Shown here: positions 18,963-28,676 of the stretch, piece after piece | Position numbering within the stretch: the stretch's first letter is position 1 | Layout: the number at the start of each line of letters is the position of its first letter | NCBI GenBank assembly: GCA_002937505.1 | Contig: PTJY01000003.1 | Coordinates: 192,060 to 256,059, forward strand | Source of the DNA: Alphaproteobacteria bacterium MarineAlpha12_Bin1 | GTDB taxonomy: Bacteria > Pseudomonadota > Alphaproteobacteria > UBA6615 | Direction: 5' to 3' | DNA length: 64,000 bases | Notes under the pieces: generated by a model | The model's input: the letters and a program-made list of their open reading frames with translations, nothing else | What the model was told of the DNA's origin: nothing | The model's database searches: none | Made by a program: the position numbers and the translations under genes

Positions 18963-19661
18963 ATGGAAGTAATACTGCTTGAAAGAATTGAAAAACTTGG
19001 CCAAATGGGGGACGTTGTTAACGTTAAGTCAGGCTATGCTAGAAACTATTTGCTACCTCAAAAGAAAGCTATGCGAGCCAATAGTAACAATCAGGCAATT
19101 TTTGAACAGCAACGTGCAGAACTCGAAGCAGACAACTTACAACGTCGTGAAGAGGCTGAATCAGTAGCACAAAAAGTTGAGGGCACAGACATAACTATTA
19201 TTCGGCAGGCCGGGGATAGTGGACAACTTTATGGATCAGTATCAGCACGTGATATCGCTAATTCAATCGCCGAAGTGGGCACTAAGATTAATCGGAATCA
19301 AGTAATTCTAAATCGTCCTATAAAAGCATTAGGGGTATATGAAACCAAAGTTGCCTTGCATCCAGAGGTTTCAATAAATATTACCGTTAATATAGCAAGA
19401 ACAGAGGATGAAGCTAAGCAACAGTTAGAAACAGGGGCTGCATTTGTCAGTGCAGATGATATAGAAGCCATAGAAGAGGCTCCTGCAGCAGATGCAACTG
19501 AATCTGCATTGGCAATTGCCGACGATGCGGAAGCGGTTGCTGAAGCAGCCGAAGGTCTGGTCGAAGAAGAAGTTGCCGAACGCCTTGTTGATGAAGCTAC
19601 AGCTGATCAAACTGATAGTGATGAGGCTCTACCCACTGATGAGCCCGAGGAATCAAAATAA
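18963..19661 (+). CDS. rplI: 50S ribosomal protein L9 with a long acidic tail
   Basis: Large-subunit protein that stabilises the L1 region. The N-domain (MEVILLERIEKLGQMGDVV) and the GYARNYLLPQKKA segment are diagnostic, and the C-domain ends near residue 150. About 80 further residues are almost all Ala, Glu, Asp and Val; this tail is longer than in E. coli L9 (149 residues). It has no lysine or arginine cluster and may be disordered. TAGGAG is six bases before the start. It is last in the rpsF-rpsR-rplI operon. Confidence 0.95.
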   Translation: MEVILLERIEKLGQMGDVVNVKSGYARNYLLPQKKAMRANSNNQAIFEQQRAELEADNLQRREEAESVAQKVEGTDITIIRQAGDSGQLYGSVSARDIANSIAEVGTKINRNQVILNRPIKALGVYETKVALHPEVSINITVNIARTEDEAKQQLETGAAFVSADDIEAIEEAPAADATESALAIADDAEAVAEAAEGLVEEEVAERLVDEATADQTDSDEALPTDEPEESK

Positions 19662-19702
19662 GAGCAACTAAAAAGATCATCAAAATATTAATTAAAAGTC
19701 TG

Positions 19703-19840
19703 ATGAAACTTACTACTAAAATGCCCCTTAAATATAACCAAAAAGCCGAAAACTTAAAATTTTTAGAATTTTATCGTCAGCTACCCCTTTACAATCTATA
19801 TCTATTTTCTGCTAATTTAGAACTAATTAGCCAAGACTAA
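19703..19840 (+). CDS. Possible small protein (45 residues)
   Basis: An ATG-to-TAA frame of 45 codons fills most of the gap between rplI and the cyclopropane synthase. The product would be basic at the start (MKLTTKMPLKYN) and rich in Leu, Phe and Tyr later. It has no recognisable family and no convincing ribosome binding site, and such a frame could occur by chance in AT-rich DNA. It is listed only because nothing else explains the stretch. Confidence 0.15.
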   Translation: MKLTTKMPLKYNQKAENLKFLEFYRQLPLYNLYLFSANLELISQD

Positions 19841-19875
19841 AGTGATTGGCTGAGATTAAGAGGTGGCTTGTTATA

Positions 19876-21108
19876 ATGATGCTCAAACGGTTTCTAAGTA
19901 GAATTATTAGAAATGGTGACCTGCGTGTTATTGATTCCAAAGGCCAAGAGTGGCGTTTTGGTGACCAATCATTGCCAAAAGTAACGATACGCATACATAA
20001 TAAAAAAACTGAATTTAGAATGCTAGTTCATCCAGAATTAGCTGTTGGAGAAGCTTATATGGAAGGCTCCTTAACTATTGAACAAGGGACACTGTATGAC
20101 TTTCTATCTCTAGCAACACTTAATATTGAATATTTTAAGACTCATCCGTTTCACAAGTTTCTGGGGGCAGTTAGCAAGTTATTTCGGCGTCTACAGCAAC
20201 ATAACCCAATCGGAAAAGCCAGAAGCAATGTAGCTCATCATTACGATTTATCGGATGATTTATATAATCTTTTTCTAGATAAAGATCGCCAGTACTCATG
20301 CGCTTATTTTGAAAATAACTCAGTTAATTTAGAGCAGGCACAAATTGATAAAAAACGTCATATAGCCGCAAAACTATTACTGAATCAAAGGAACCTAAAA
20401 TTGCTCGATATTGGGTCTGGATGGGGTGGTCTTGGATTGTATTTAGCAAAACAAACTGGAGCAAAAGTGACAGGGGTTACACTCTCCTCCGAACAACACA
20501 AGATAAGCAACGAACGTGCTTCACAAGCAGGAATGTCGGATTTCACTAACTTTCAATTAATGGACTATAGAGAACAAACTGGGGTTTTTGATCGTATTGT
20601 TTCTATAGGAATGTTGGAACACGTTGGCTCTGGCCATTACTTAGAATATTTTAATAAGATTCTTGAGCTATTAGATGACGATGGAGTAGGCTTAGTTCAC
20701 TCAATAGGTAGAATGGATCCGCCAGGAACAACAAATGCATGGCTAAGAAAATATATATTTCCAGGGGGGTATACACCAGCACTGTCAGAGGTTCTAGCTG
20801 CGGTAGAAAAAGCGGGTTTATGGGTAACAGATGTAGAAATACTACGGTTGCACTACGCGGAAACTTTACGACACTGGAGAGATCGTTTTCAGTCTAATCG
20901 AGATGAAGCTAAGAGGCTATATGATGAAAAATTCTGTCGAATGTGGGAGTTCTATCTAGCCAGTTGTGAAATAGGCTTTCGTCAAAATGGCTTAATGGTT
21001 TTTCAACTCCAACTTGCCAAAAAACAAGATGCCGTACCACTAACGCGCAACTACATAGATGATTGGGAAAGAGGCTTTGAAGATAGAAAAGACAGAGCTG
21101 CTGAGTAA
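19876..21108 (+). CDS. Cyclopropane-fatty-acyl-phospholipid synthase family
   Basis: SAM-dependent methyltransferase that adds a methylene bridge to unsaturated phospholipid acyl chains at the membrane. An N-terminal lipid-binding domain (about 1-120) precedes a Rossmann domain with the SAM motif LLDIGSGWGGLG and the downstream MLEHVG; the conserved YSCAYF segment contains the Cys expected in CFA synthases. AGAGGTGG supports ATG 19876 (410 residues). A related hydroxyl- or methyl-transferring member cannot be excluded. It seems to be a single-gene unit. Confidence 0.87.
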   Translation: MMLKRFLSRIIRNGDLRVIDSKGQEWRFGDQSLPKVTIRIHNKKTEFRMLVHPELAVGEAYMEGSLTIEQGTLYDFLSLATLNIEYFKTHPFHKFLGAVSKLFRRLQQHNPIGKARSNVAHHYDLSDDLYNLFLDKDRQYSCAYFENNSVNLEQAQIDKKRHIAAKLLLNQRNLKLLDIGSGWGGLGLYLAKQTGAKVTGVTLSSEQHKISNERASQAGMSDFTNFQLMDYREQTGVFDRIVSIGMLEHVGSGHYLEYFNKILELLDDDGVGLVHSIGRMDPPGTTNAWLRKYIFPGGYTPALSEVLAAVEKAGLWVTDVEILRLHYAETLRHWRDRFQSNRDEAKRLYDEKFCRMWEFYLASCEIGFRQNGLMVFQLQLAKKQDAVPLTRNYIDDWERGFEDRKDRAAE

Positions 21109-21135
21109 CTGCTGTATAGATTTTTATAAAAAATG

Positions 21136-22119
21136 CTAATCTAACCTTAGAACAGCACTACCAACTAAAGAATTTTTCTCAACTGCTTCATGTGCTTCCA
21201 CTATTTTATCCAGGGGAAAAACCTCACCAACCCTATGGTTAAGTTTTCCTGACATCATCCATTTAGTTATATCAGAAGTCCCTTTAATTTTTTCACCTTC
21301 AGGTACATTGAAACATGCCACTATATGGATTGAAGGCCCCGAACGCAGCAAGGGATAAAAAGGGATTTGAACTTCGGGGACAGCCATTGAGGCATAAGCA
21401 GAAATAACACCGTTTGTTTTTAAAACTCTCGAAGAAATTTGAAAGTTGCCTCCAAGCTCGACTTCTACAACTCTATCTACACCTTGGCCATCAGTTAGTT
21501 CTCTTATCCGAGATATAACGTCTTCCTCTTTATAGTTTATTATGTGATGTGCTCCATCTGCTAAAGCTTGTTCTCCCTTTAGGTCTGAGCTAACTGTTCC
21601 AATAACCGTTGCCCCATCTAGTGATGCGAACTGTGATGCGTAGCTACCCACGGACCCAGCTGCTCCGGTTACTAGGACTGTTTTTCCAGATACTGACCCA
21701 TCAGAAAAAACGGCCTTATGTGCAGTTAAAGCCGGAATTCCTATACATGCGCCTTCCTCATAAGTGACTGAATCTGGCATACTGACGGCACGACTAGATA
21801 AAATTGTTATGTATTCTGCAGCAGTTCCTAGCCACCTGCCAAATTGTCCTTCAAAAACCCAAACCCTTTGCCCTAATCTTTCTTGATCCACACCTGGTCC
21901 AATTTCTTCAATTATACCAGCTCCATCATAGTGGGGGATGGCCTTATCAACATCAAGGTTTCCCCTATTTCCTGCCCTTTTCTTGACATCAAGAGGGTTT
22001 ATTCCAGAGGCAAACACCCTAACCAAAACCTCTCCCTTTTTTGGAATAGGTTTCGACAAATCCCCTAATTGAATCACCTCTGCGGCAGGCCCAAATTTAG
22101 AATGCCAAGCAGCAAGCAT
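21136..22119 (-). CDS. Zinc-independent quinone oxidoreductase-like MDR protein
   Basis: Medium-chain dehydrogenase/reductase of the NADPH:quinone reductase type. The N-terminal GroES-like domain (residues 1-130) lacks the zinc-ligand Cys/His pattern, and the nucleotide fold begins at VLVTGAAGSVGSYASQ. It has 327 residues. Substrate is unknown; family members reduce quinones or alpha,beta-unsaturated carbonyls. A GGAG seven bases upstream supports the start. It converges with the cyclopropane synthase and appears monocistronic. Confidence 0.82.
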   Translation of the reverse strand: MLAAWHSKFGPAAEVIQLGDLSKPIPKKGEVLVRVFASGINPLDVKKRAGNRGNLDVDKAIPHYDGAGIIEEIGPGVDQERLGQRVWVFEGQFGRWLGTAAEYITILSSRAVSMPDSVTYEEGACIGIPALTAHKAVFSDGSVSGKTVLVTGAAGSVGSYASQFASLDGATVIGTVSSDLKGEQALADGAHHIINYKEEDVISRIRELTDGQGVDRVVEVELGGNFQISSRVLKTNGVISAYASMAVPEVQIPFYPLLRSGPSIHIVACFNVPEGEKIKGTSDITKWMMSGKLNHRVGEVFPLDKIVEAHEAVEKNSLVGSAVLRLD

Positions 22120-22316
22120 ACTTTTTCTCCACTAATGAATATAAAAAGAACAATGTATAGTTTTATAAAGAAATTAAACTCGGTCTAGTATTAAAATAGA
22201 TTAATTACCAGCATCTTAACAAGTTTAGAATAGCAAGCATGAAATTTAGGAGATTATCCTCAGGTTTCAGCAAACTCACGTAAAGCTATGGAACAGTTTG
22301 TCCTAAAGTACTGTTA

Positions 22317-23864
22317 ATGTATTTAACTATGATGACAAGCGATACAAGTGATTTAGAAAATTCACCTAATAATATAACCCCCTTACGCGAAGATAGGGAT
22401 GATGTCAGTTTTAAAGTTATGCCCCATAACTATGAGGCTGAAATGGCACTGATCGGGGCTATTTTAACAAACAATAGAGCTTACGAACGAGTTCAGGAAT
22501 TTCTTCTTCCTGAGCATTTCGCAGATCCTGCACATGCTAAAGTTTATGAATCATGTGCAACGCTTATTGATCGCGGACAATTGGCAGATCCTGTTACACT
22601 TAAAAACTATTTTACTAATGAGGCATCATTGGAACAAGTTGGTGGCCAAAGCTATATAGCTGAGTTAGCCAACAGTGTTATCACCATCCAGAATTCTCAA
22701 GACTTAGGTCGAGAAATCTATGACTGCTTTTTAAGAAGAGAGCTAATAGAAATTGGAGAAATACTGACTAATAACGCTTTTGACCATGATTTAGATATCC
22801 CCGCAACTCAGCAGATTGAAGTGGCTGAAAGTCACCTATTTGAACTTGCCGAAAAGGGAACCAGTGAGAGCGGTTTTCAAGAGTTTAAAACTGCAATTAC
22901 TTCAGCCATTGACCTAGCTGCTGCTGCTTACAGAAAAGATACTGACCTAGTCGGCGTCCCCTCTGGTTTTAAAGATATAGACAGACTACTTGGTGGCTTT
23001 CATCGCTCAGACCTTGTAATAATCGCTGGCAGACCTTCTATGGGGAAAACTGCCTTGGCCACGAATATAGCTTATAACGCAGCCTCTTCAGTTAATAGAA
23101 GCCTTGACACAGAAGGAAATGAAATTGAGGAAAGAGAAGTAGTCGCTTTTTTTTCTCTTGAAATGTCAGCGGAACAGTTAGCGACCCGCATAATTTCAGA
23201 GCAAGCACATGTTCGCTCAGACTCTATACGCAGGGGCGATGTAAGTGAAGAGGAATACAATAGGGTTTTTGTCGTTTCGCAAGCTTTGCACAAGCTTAAG
23301 CTCTTTATTGATGACACTCCAGCACTAACCGTTTCACAAATAAGGACGCGCGCTAGACGTTTAAAAAGACAAAATGGGCTAAGCATGATCATAGTCGACT
23401 ACCTACAATTAGTGGCACCTCCAGGTAATTCTCGAAATGAAAATCGAGTTCAAGAAGTTTCTGTTATTACTAGATCTTTAAAGGCACTTGCCAAAGAGTT
23501 AAACGTACCTGTAATTGCCCTAAGCCAACTGTCTCGGGCTGTTGAACAACGCGAAGAAAAACGCCCACAATTATCTGATCTCCGTGAATCTGGTTCAATT
23601 GAGCAGGATTCTGATGTTGTGATGTTTTTGTACAGAGAAGAGTATTATCTTGATAGGGAATCAAGAGATCAAAGAGAGCACGAGACAGACGAAAAATTTG
23701 CGAAAAGACTAGAAAGGCTAGAAAACTCAAGAAATAAGGCTGAAGTCATAGTAGGCAAGCAAAGACACGGGCCTATAGGCACTGCACATTTGCGTTTTAA
23801 TGGAGACTTTACGCAATTTTCCGATTTAGCTTTAGATGATCGAATTCCCGAAGACAGGCACTGA
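22317..23864 (+). CDS. dnaB: Replicative DNA helicase
   Basis: Hexameric 5'-3' helicase of the replication fork. The N-terminal domain (from PHNYEAEMALIGAIL) is followed by the RecA-like ATPase with Walker A AGRPSMGKTAL, Walker B-containing MIIVDYLQL and SQLSRAVEQREEKRP, then the usual DLRESGSIEQDSD. At 515 residues it has no intein. Several in-frame ATGs (22317, 22329, 22332) leave the exact start open; none has a clear binding site. alr follows three bases after the stop. Confidence 0.95.
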   Translation: MYLTMMTSDTSDLENSPNNITPLREDRDDVSFKVMPHNYEAEMALIGAILTNNRAYERVQEFLLPEHFADPAHAKVYESCATLIDRGQLADPVTLKNYFTNEASLEQVGGQSYIAELANSVITIQNSQDLGREIYDCFLRRELIEIGEILTNNAFDHDLDIPATQQIEVAESHLFELAEKGTSESGFQEFKTAITSAIDLAAAAYRKDTDLVGVPSGFKDIDRLLGGFHRSDLVIIAGRPSMGKTALATNIAYNAASSVNRSLDTEGNEIEEREVVAFFSLEMSAEQLATRIISEQAHVRSDSIRRGDVSEEEYNRVFVVSQALHKLKLFIDDTPALTVSQIRTRARRLKRQNGLSMIIVDYLQLVAPPGNSRNENRVQEVSVITRSLKALAKELNVPVIALSQLSRAVEQREEKRPQLSDLRESGSIEQDSDVVMFLYREEYYLDRESRDQREHETDEKFAKRLERLENSRNKAEVIVGKQRHGPIGTAHLRFNGDFTQFSDLALDDRIPEDRH

Positions 23865-23867
23865 CGA

Positions 23868-25025
23868 TTGATTCTACAAGATCTTAAAATTCCTGGATCT
23901 GCAAGCTCAGTTCTAATAATAGATCTTGAAGCTATTAAATCAAATTTTACATATCTACAAAAAAAAGTCTCTAAAGTTGAAGTAGGTGTTTCTATTAAAT
24001 CTGATGCCTACGGGCTAGGTGCAAAGGCCGTGGGTAAATTATTATCAGCAGCAGGTTGTAAAACTTTTTTTGTGTCTACTATAAGCGAGGGTATGGATCT
24101 ACGAGAGATACTCCCTAGCTCCAGAATCATTGTTCTTAATGGACCAGATAGAGATAGCAGTAAAATGTTTGTTGAGAATTCTCTAACCCCAGTTTTAAAT
24201 AGCCTAAACCAAATAGATATTTGGCATAAAGAAACGCAACAAAATCCAAACAATCTATCTTATTTACACGTAGACACTGGAATGACTCGCCTTGGACTTA
24301 ACGATAAAGAGATAAATAAATTATTTTCTAAAGATGACCTTCTTAATGACCTTAAGATAGAGGTGCTCATGAGTCATCTCGCATGTGCAGAAGAAGCTAA
24401 TTCACAAAAAAATGAAGAACAACTAGAAAAGCTTATAGTTATTAAAGAAAAGTTATCACCTCTTATAGGATCCGTAAGAACTAGTTTAGCCAATTCTGCG
24501 GGCATATTTTTAGGTTCAGATTTTCACCTTGATTTAGTGCGAGCAGGCGCCTTTATTTATGGTTTGAATAAAAAAGATAGTGGACAGGATTCCTCAAAGC
24601 CAGTAATCCGAGTGTTTGCCAAAATAATACAAGTTCAAGAAGTTGATAGTCCAAGTACTGTTGGTTATGGGGCAACTCATGAAATTAGCCGCCTAACCAG
24701 GATAGCAACTGTGGCGACTGGTTATGCAGATGGATATATTAGATCTTCAGGGCAAACTTATAAAAAGGAAAATAAAAATACAGCCAAAGTATATTTTGGT
24801 AATATGTCAGCTCCAATAATTGGAAGAGTTTCTATGGACTTATTAACCATTGATGTGAGCGATCTTCCCGATCATCTAGTTCAACCAGGCGGATACGCTG
24901 AACTAATCGGTAATAATTATACTGTGGATGACTTGGCAGAAGTCTCTGGCACAATTGGCTATGAAATACTTGTACGACTAGGTCGGAGACACCATCGTGT
25001 ATTTGTAGGTGGAGATGGCATATGA
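23868..25025 (+). CDS. alr: Alanine racemase
   Basis: PLP enzyme making D-alanine for peptidoglycan. PLP-binding lysine K44 is in SIKSDAYGLGA, and the second catalytic base Y267 is in VGYGATHE; RVSMDLLTIDV is also typical. The only usable start in reach is TTG 23868, right behind the dnaB stop, so it is probably coupled to dnaB. The 385 residues match the family. Its stop overlaps mlaE by four bases (ATGA). Confidence 0.94.
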   Translation: MILQDLKIPGSASSVLIIDLEAIKSNFTYLQKKVSKVEVGVSIKSDAYGLGAKAVGKLLSAAGCKTFFVSTISEGMDLREILPSSRIIVLNGPDRDSSKMFVENSLTPVLNSLNQIDIWHKETQQNPNNLSYLHVDTGMTRLGLNDKEINKLFSKDDLLNDLKIEVLMSHLACAEEANSQKNEEQLEKLIVIKEKLSPLIGSVRTSLANSAGIFLGSDFHLDLVRAGAFIYGLNKKDSGQDSSKPVIRVFAKIIQVQEVDSPSTVGYGATHEISRLTRIATVATGYADGYIRSSGQTYKKENKNTAKVYFGNMSAPIIGRVSMDLLTIDVSDLPDHLVQPGGYAELIGNNYTVDDLAEVSGTIGYEILVRLGRRHHRVFVGGDGI

Positions 25026-25795
25026 TCCTATTAATGAGATCACTAGGCCATTCTTTGGTTAATTTTTTTGCTTCAATAGGAAAAATTGGAATTTTTACCC
25101 TGAGAGCTGTTTTTCATTCTTGCAATCCTCCATTTTACCCTAATCTGATTCTAAAACAGATGATTGAAATAGGGTTTTACTCACTTCCAGTTGTAGCGCT
25201 AACCGCAATATTTTCGGGCATGGTTATAGCACTTCAAAGCTCTAGCGGATTTAGTTTGGGTGGTGAGAAGGCTATAGCTAACGTGGTCGTTTGGGGAATT
25301 ACTCGTGAGCTTGGACCCGTGTTGGCTGGGTTAATGGTTGCGGGAAGAATCGGAGCCTCAATCGCAGCAGAGATAGGCACGATGAGAGTGAGCGAACAAA
25401 TAGATGCCCTAGAAACACTATCAACCAATCCCTTTAAGTTTTTGATTGGCCCTCGAGTAATCGCCGGAGTAATAATGCTGCCTTTACTTGTTATTGTTGC
25501 AGATATAATAGGAATTATGGGTGGATTTATAATTGCCACCTTTGATCTTGGTTTTAACCCTGATTCATATATTCGTAATACTTGGACTAGCTTCGAGTTT
25601 ATTGGTTTTATTTCAGGAATAGTAAAAGCAGCTGTTTTTGGCTTCATCATAACAATAATGGGAGCTTATCATGGCTACTATGCAAAAGGAGGTTCTCAAG
25701 GAGTGGGCCAAGCCACAACTAACGCTGTAGTATCAGCTTCGATCTTATTGTTATTATTTAATTTTATTTTAACGGCAATATTTTTTGCACAATGA
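25022..25795 (+). CDS. mlaE: ABC transporter permease of the MlaE family
   Basis: Integral-membrane subunit of a phospholipid-trafficking ABC system that maintains outer-membrane asymmetry. It has five to six hydrophobic segments and the MlaE signature region (TRELGPVLAGLMVAGRIGA, then EIGTMRVSEQIDAL). The 257 residues fit. GGTGGAG lies seven bases before the ATG, inside alr. The ATPase partner follows with an ATGA overlap. No mlaD, mlaC or mlaB gene is adjacent, as is usual for this alphaproteobacterial arrangement. Confidence 0.91.
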   Translation: MILLMRSLGHSLVNFFASIGKIGIFTLRAVFHSCNPPFYPNLILKQMIEIGFYSLPVVALTAIFSGMVIALQSSSGFSLGGEKAIANVVVWGITRELGPVLAGLMVAGRIGASIAAEIGTMRVSEQIDALETLSTNPFKFLIGPRVIAGVIMLPLLVIVADIIGIMGGFIIATFDLGFNPDSYIRNTWTSFEFIGFISGIVKAAVFGFIITIMGAYHGYYAKGGSQGVGQATTNAVVSASILLLLFNFILTAIFFAQ

Positions 25796-26574
25796 ACACT
25801 ATTAGACCAGAAATAAAAATTTGTTTACGTAACTTAAGTAAATCTTTTGGTAATAAAATTGTGTTAGATAATATAAACCTCACAATACAAAAGGGTGAAT
25901 CTATTGCAATAATTGGTGGGTCTGGGACAGGAAAATCAGTGTTACTTAAAAGTATTATTGGGTTGGTGAAACCCGATTCAGGTTCTTTACGAATTGATGG
26001 AAAGGAAACTTCCATGCTGACCCATAAGGAAAGAATGCTGTTCAATACTAGGTTTGGAGTACTTTTTCAGGGAGGAGCTTTATTTGACAGCCTAACAATA
26101 TGGGAAAATATTGCATTTGGTTTAATGCAAGAAAAAAAACTTAATAAAAAAAATGCAAAAGAAAAGGCTATCCAAATAATGTCAGAAGTCGAACTGGATG
26201 CCAGTGTATCAAACAGCTACCCAAGTGAATTGTCAGGTGGAATGCAAAAACGTGTTGCACTAGCACGAGCTATCGCTACTGAACCGGAAATCTTAATTTT
26301 TGACGAACCTACAACTGGGTTAGACCCTGTAACGAGTAATGTTATAAACGATCTAATTATTAAAAGTGTAAATGTTTTGGGCGCAACTGCTATATCTGTC
26401 AGCCATGATATAGCTAGCGTAAAAAAAATTGCCGATAATGTCGCACTACTCCATGAAGGTCATTTTGTATGGCAAGGCCCTGCTGACAAAATAGAAAAAT
26501 CACAAAATGATTACGTTAGAAACTTTGTTAACGGAGTATCAAATAATCAATCACTTCCATCAGGCAGGTCATAA
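25792..26574 (+). CDS. mlaF: ABC transporter ATP-binding protein MlaF
   Basis: ATPase of the Mla-type lipid transporter encoded with mlaE. Walker A is GGSGTGKS (residues 42-49), the ABC signature LSGGMQKR starts at 147 and Walker B ends at D171-E172 (IFDEPTTGLDP). The 260-residue length is typical. It overlaps mlaE by four bases and is followed by radA after two bases, so alr-mlaE-mlaF-radA are very likely one transcript. Confidence 0.92.
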   Translation: MNTIRPEIKICLRNLSKSFGNKIVLDNINLTIQKGESIAIIGGSGTGKSVLLKSIIGLVKPDSGSLRIDGKETSMLTHKERMLFNTRFGVLFQGGALFDSLTIWENIAFGLMQEKKLNKKNAKEKAIQIMSEVELDASVSNSYPSELSGGMQKRVALARAIATEPEILIFDEPTTGLDPVTSNVINDLIIKSVNVLGATAISVSHDIASVKKIADNVALLHEGHFVWQGPADKIEKSQNDYVRNFVNGVSNNQSLPSGRS

Positions 26575-26576
26575 CC

Positions 26577-27953
26577 ATGGCACGTCAAAATAATTCTTTT
26601 GCATGTCAACAATGTGGAGCCAGCCATGGAAAATGGACAGGTAAATGCGACAATTGTGGGGTTTGGAACTCCATAACCGAACAACCAGCTTTAAGTCATA
26701 AATTAAGAGGTGTTTCACAAAAAGGAATAAAAAAACTCGAATTCTTATCTCTTGTAGGAAAAGAAATAAATGAGCCTAGACTTAGTACTGGAATAACTGA
26801 ATTTGATAGAGTTTGTGGAGGAGGACTTGTGCCTGGTTCCGCACTTCTAGTGGGAGGAGATCCGGGAATTGGAAAGTCTACACTACTACTTCAAACAGTT
26901 TCATCTTTAGCAGACTCGGGAATTCCTATAGCTTATATATCAGGTGAAGAAGGCGTGGATCAGATACGCCTCAGAGCAAGCCGACTTGGTTTGTTTAGTT
27001 CGTCTGTAGGTCTAGCTTCTGCAACAAATATACTTGATATAATAGCAACTTTAGATGTGGAAGAAGGTCCTAAGGTTGCTGTTATCGACTCTATACAAAC
27101 CATGTATGTAGAAGGCGTTGATTCAGCCCCTGGAACCGTAGCTCAGGTTAGAAGTTCTGCGCAGGAATTAATTAGTTTAGCTAAACGGCGTCTATTAATT
27201 CTACTTTTAGTCGGTCATGTTACTAAAGAGGGGGCAATAGCTGGACCTCGTGTTCTTGAACATATGGTTGATACAGTGCTTTATTTTGAAGGAGAGCGGA
27301 CTCAACATTTTCGACTTTTAAGAACTGTAAAAAATCGTTACGGACCAACAGATGAAATTGGGGTTTTTGAAATGACTGGATCTGGTCTGGCTGAAGTAAC
27401 AAATCCTTCAGAACTTTTCTTAACAGGACATAGTGACCAGGTTCATGGGACTACAGTTTTCGCCGGCATAGAAGGAACCCGTCCCGTTTTAGTCGAAATA
27501 CAAGCCCTAGTGTCACCCACAGCTTTTGGAACTGCTAGGCGAGCAGTTGTAGGATGGGATAGCGCTCGTTTGTCAATGATACTAGCAGTCTTACAAAGTA
27601 GATTTGGAATGAATCTTGGCTCATCTGATGTTTATTTGAATGTAGCTGGGGGCTTACGTATCACTGAACCTGCTGCTGACTTAGCTGTTGCGGCAGCTAT
27701 TATTTCTGCTCAACTAGGGCAAGCGTTACCAAAAAGAACGGTTATTTTTGGCGAACTAGGACTAGGGGGAGAAATACGCGTTATCGGACAATCGTTAACA
27801 AGGTTAAAGGAAGCTGAAAAACTAGGTTTTAAAAATGCTATTCTTCCACATTTTCCAGTAGGAGTAGAAAAAAATTTAAAATCAGAAATAGGCCTTAATC
27901 TTAATAATATTTCACTACTGCAGGATTTATCTACTATCTTTGATATAAAATAA
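26577..27953 (+). CDS. radA: DNA repair protein RadA
   Basis: RecA-like branch-migration helicase acting in recombinational repair. A four-cysteine zinc finger (C10, C13, C24, C27) is followed by the ATPase (Walker A GGDPGIGKST), the RadA-specific KNRYG motif and a C-terminal Lon-protease-like domain without proteolytic function. The 458-residue length is standard. AGG eight bases before the ATG serves as binding site. Confidence 0.96.
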   Translation: MARQNNSFACQQCGASHGKWTGKCDNCGVWNSITEQPALSHKLRGVSQKGIKKLEFLSLVGKEINEPRLSTGITEFDRVCGGGLVPGSALLVGGDPGIGKSTLLLQTVSSLADSGIPIAYISGEEGVDQIRLRASRLGLFSSSVGLASATNILDIIATLDVEEGPKVAVIDSIQTMYVEGVDSAPGTVAQVRSSAQELISLAKRRLLILLLVGHVTKEGAIAGPRVLEHMVDTVLYFEGERTQHFRLLRTVKNRYGPTDEIGVFEMTGSGLAEVTNPSELFLTGHSDQVHGTTVFAGIEGTRPVLVEIQALVSPTAFGTARRAVVGWDSARLSMILAVLQSRFGMNLGSSDVYLNVAGGLRITEPAADLAVAAAIISAQLGQALPKRTVIFGELGLGGEIRVIGQSLTRLKEAEKLGFKNAILPHFPVGVEKNLKSEIGLNLNNISLLQDLSTIFDIK

Positions 27954-27978
27954 TAACACAATATAGTGATGATATAGA

Positions 27979-28647
27979 ATGGAAAACTTGGGTATATCGC
28001 CTTTAGATCTGATAGTTCTCGGAATTCTAATTTTCGGAGCATTGACCGGCCTAGTCACAGGTTTTGTTCGTGGAGGCCTTTTTCTTTTATCGTGGGCGGG
28101 AGCTATTATTATTACTATTTATGGCTTTTCAAGTATCACCATTTATTCTCGTAAATATATTGAAAATGAGCTATTAGCCGATATAGTTGGCGGTGCAGTA
28201 GTTTTCCTAGTATCACTAGTTATTCTCCATCTGATAAGTCAAATGCTTAGTAGCTGGGTTAGATCAGGCAGTTTAAACGCAATTGATAGGTCATTTGGAC
28301 TTTTAGCTGGCATAATCACCACCGCTGTAGCTTTAGCGGTAGTAAATCTATTTGTTTTTAATGATAGCTGGAGAGCGTCCCCTCCGGACTGGGCAAAAAA
28401 CTCTCGCAGCAGACCAGTTATCGACTCAGCTTCACTTTTGATAAGAGATTTACTTCCCAGTTCCATATTAGGAAGCACAAGTAAAGGTCTAAACGAAATA
28501 CGTGCTAGAACAAAGTCAATAGAAGAAACTAAAAACGCCTTAGATAGGCTCTCAAAACCACCAAAGTTATTATCTGCCCCCAAGAAACAGGGCTACAGTG
28601 AGCCTGAGAGACAGGAGCTGGATCGCTTGATCCAGAAAAATAATTAA
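27979..28647 (+). CDS. cvpA: CvpA family membrane protein
   Basis: Inner-membrane protein of the colicin V production family; its exact role is still debated (envelope homeostasis, purF-linked in E. coli). Four hydrophobic segments lie within residues 8-125, and a polar, charged cytoplasmic tail follows. The 222 residues are typical for alphaproteobacteria. It precedes purF by 20 bases, the conserved cvpA-purF pairing. Confidence 0.9.
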   Translation: MENLGISPLDLIVLGILIFGALTGLVTGFVRGGLFLLSWAGAIIITIYGFSSITIYSRKYIENELLADIVGGAVVFLVSLVILHLISQMLSSWVRSGSLNAIDRSFGLLAGIITTAVALAVVNLFVFNDSWRASPPDWAKNSRSRPVIDSASLLIRDLLPSSILGSTSKGLNEIRARTKSIEETKNALDRLSKPPKLLSAPKKQGYSEPERQELDRLIQKNN

Positions 28648-28676
28648 AGCGAAGTAAAATAAGAAGAGTGTTAATT

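Noticed and set aside
25234-25650. 138-residue antisense frame inside mlaE
   Set aside because: It lies fully within a well-supported gene in another frame and shows no family features; a shadow.
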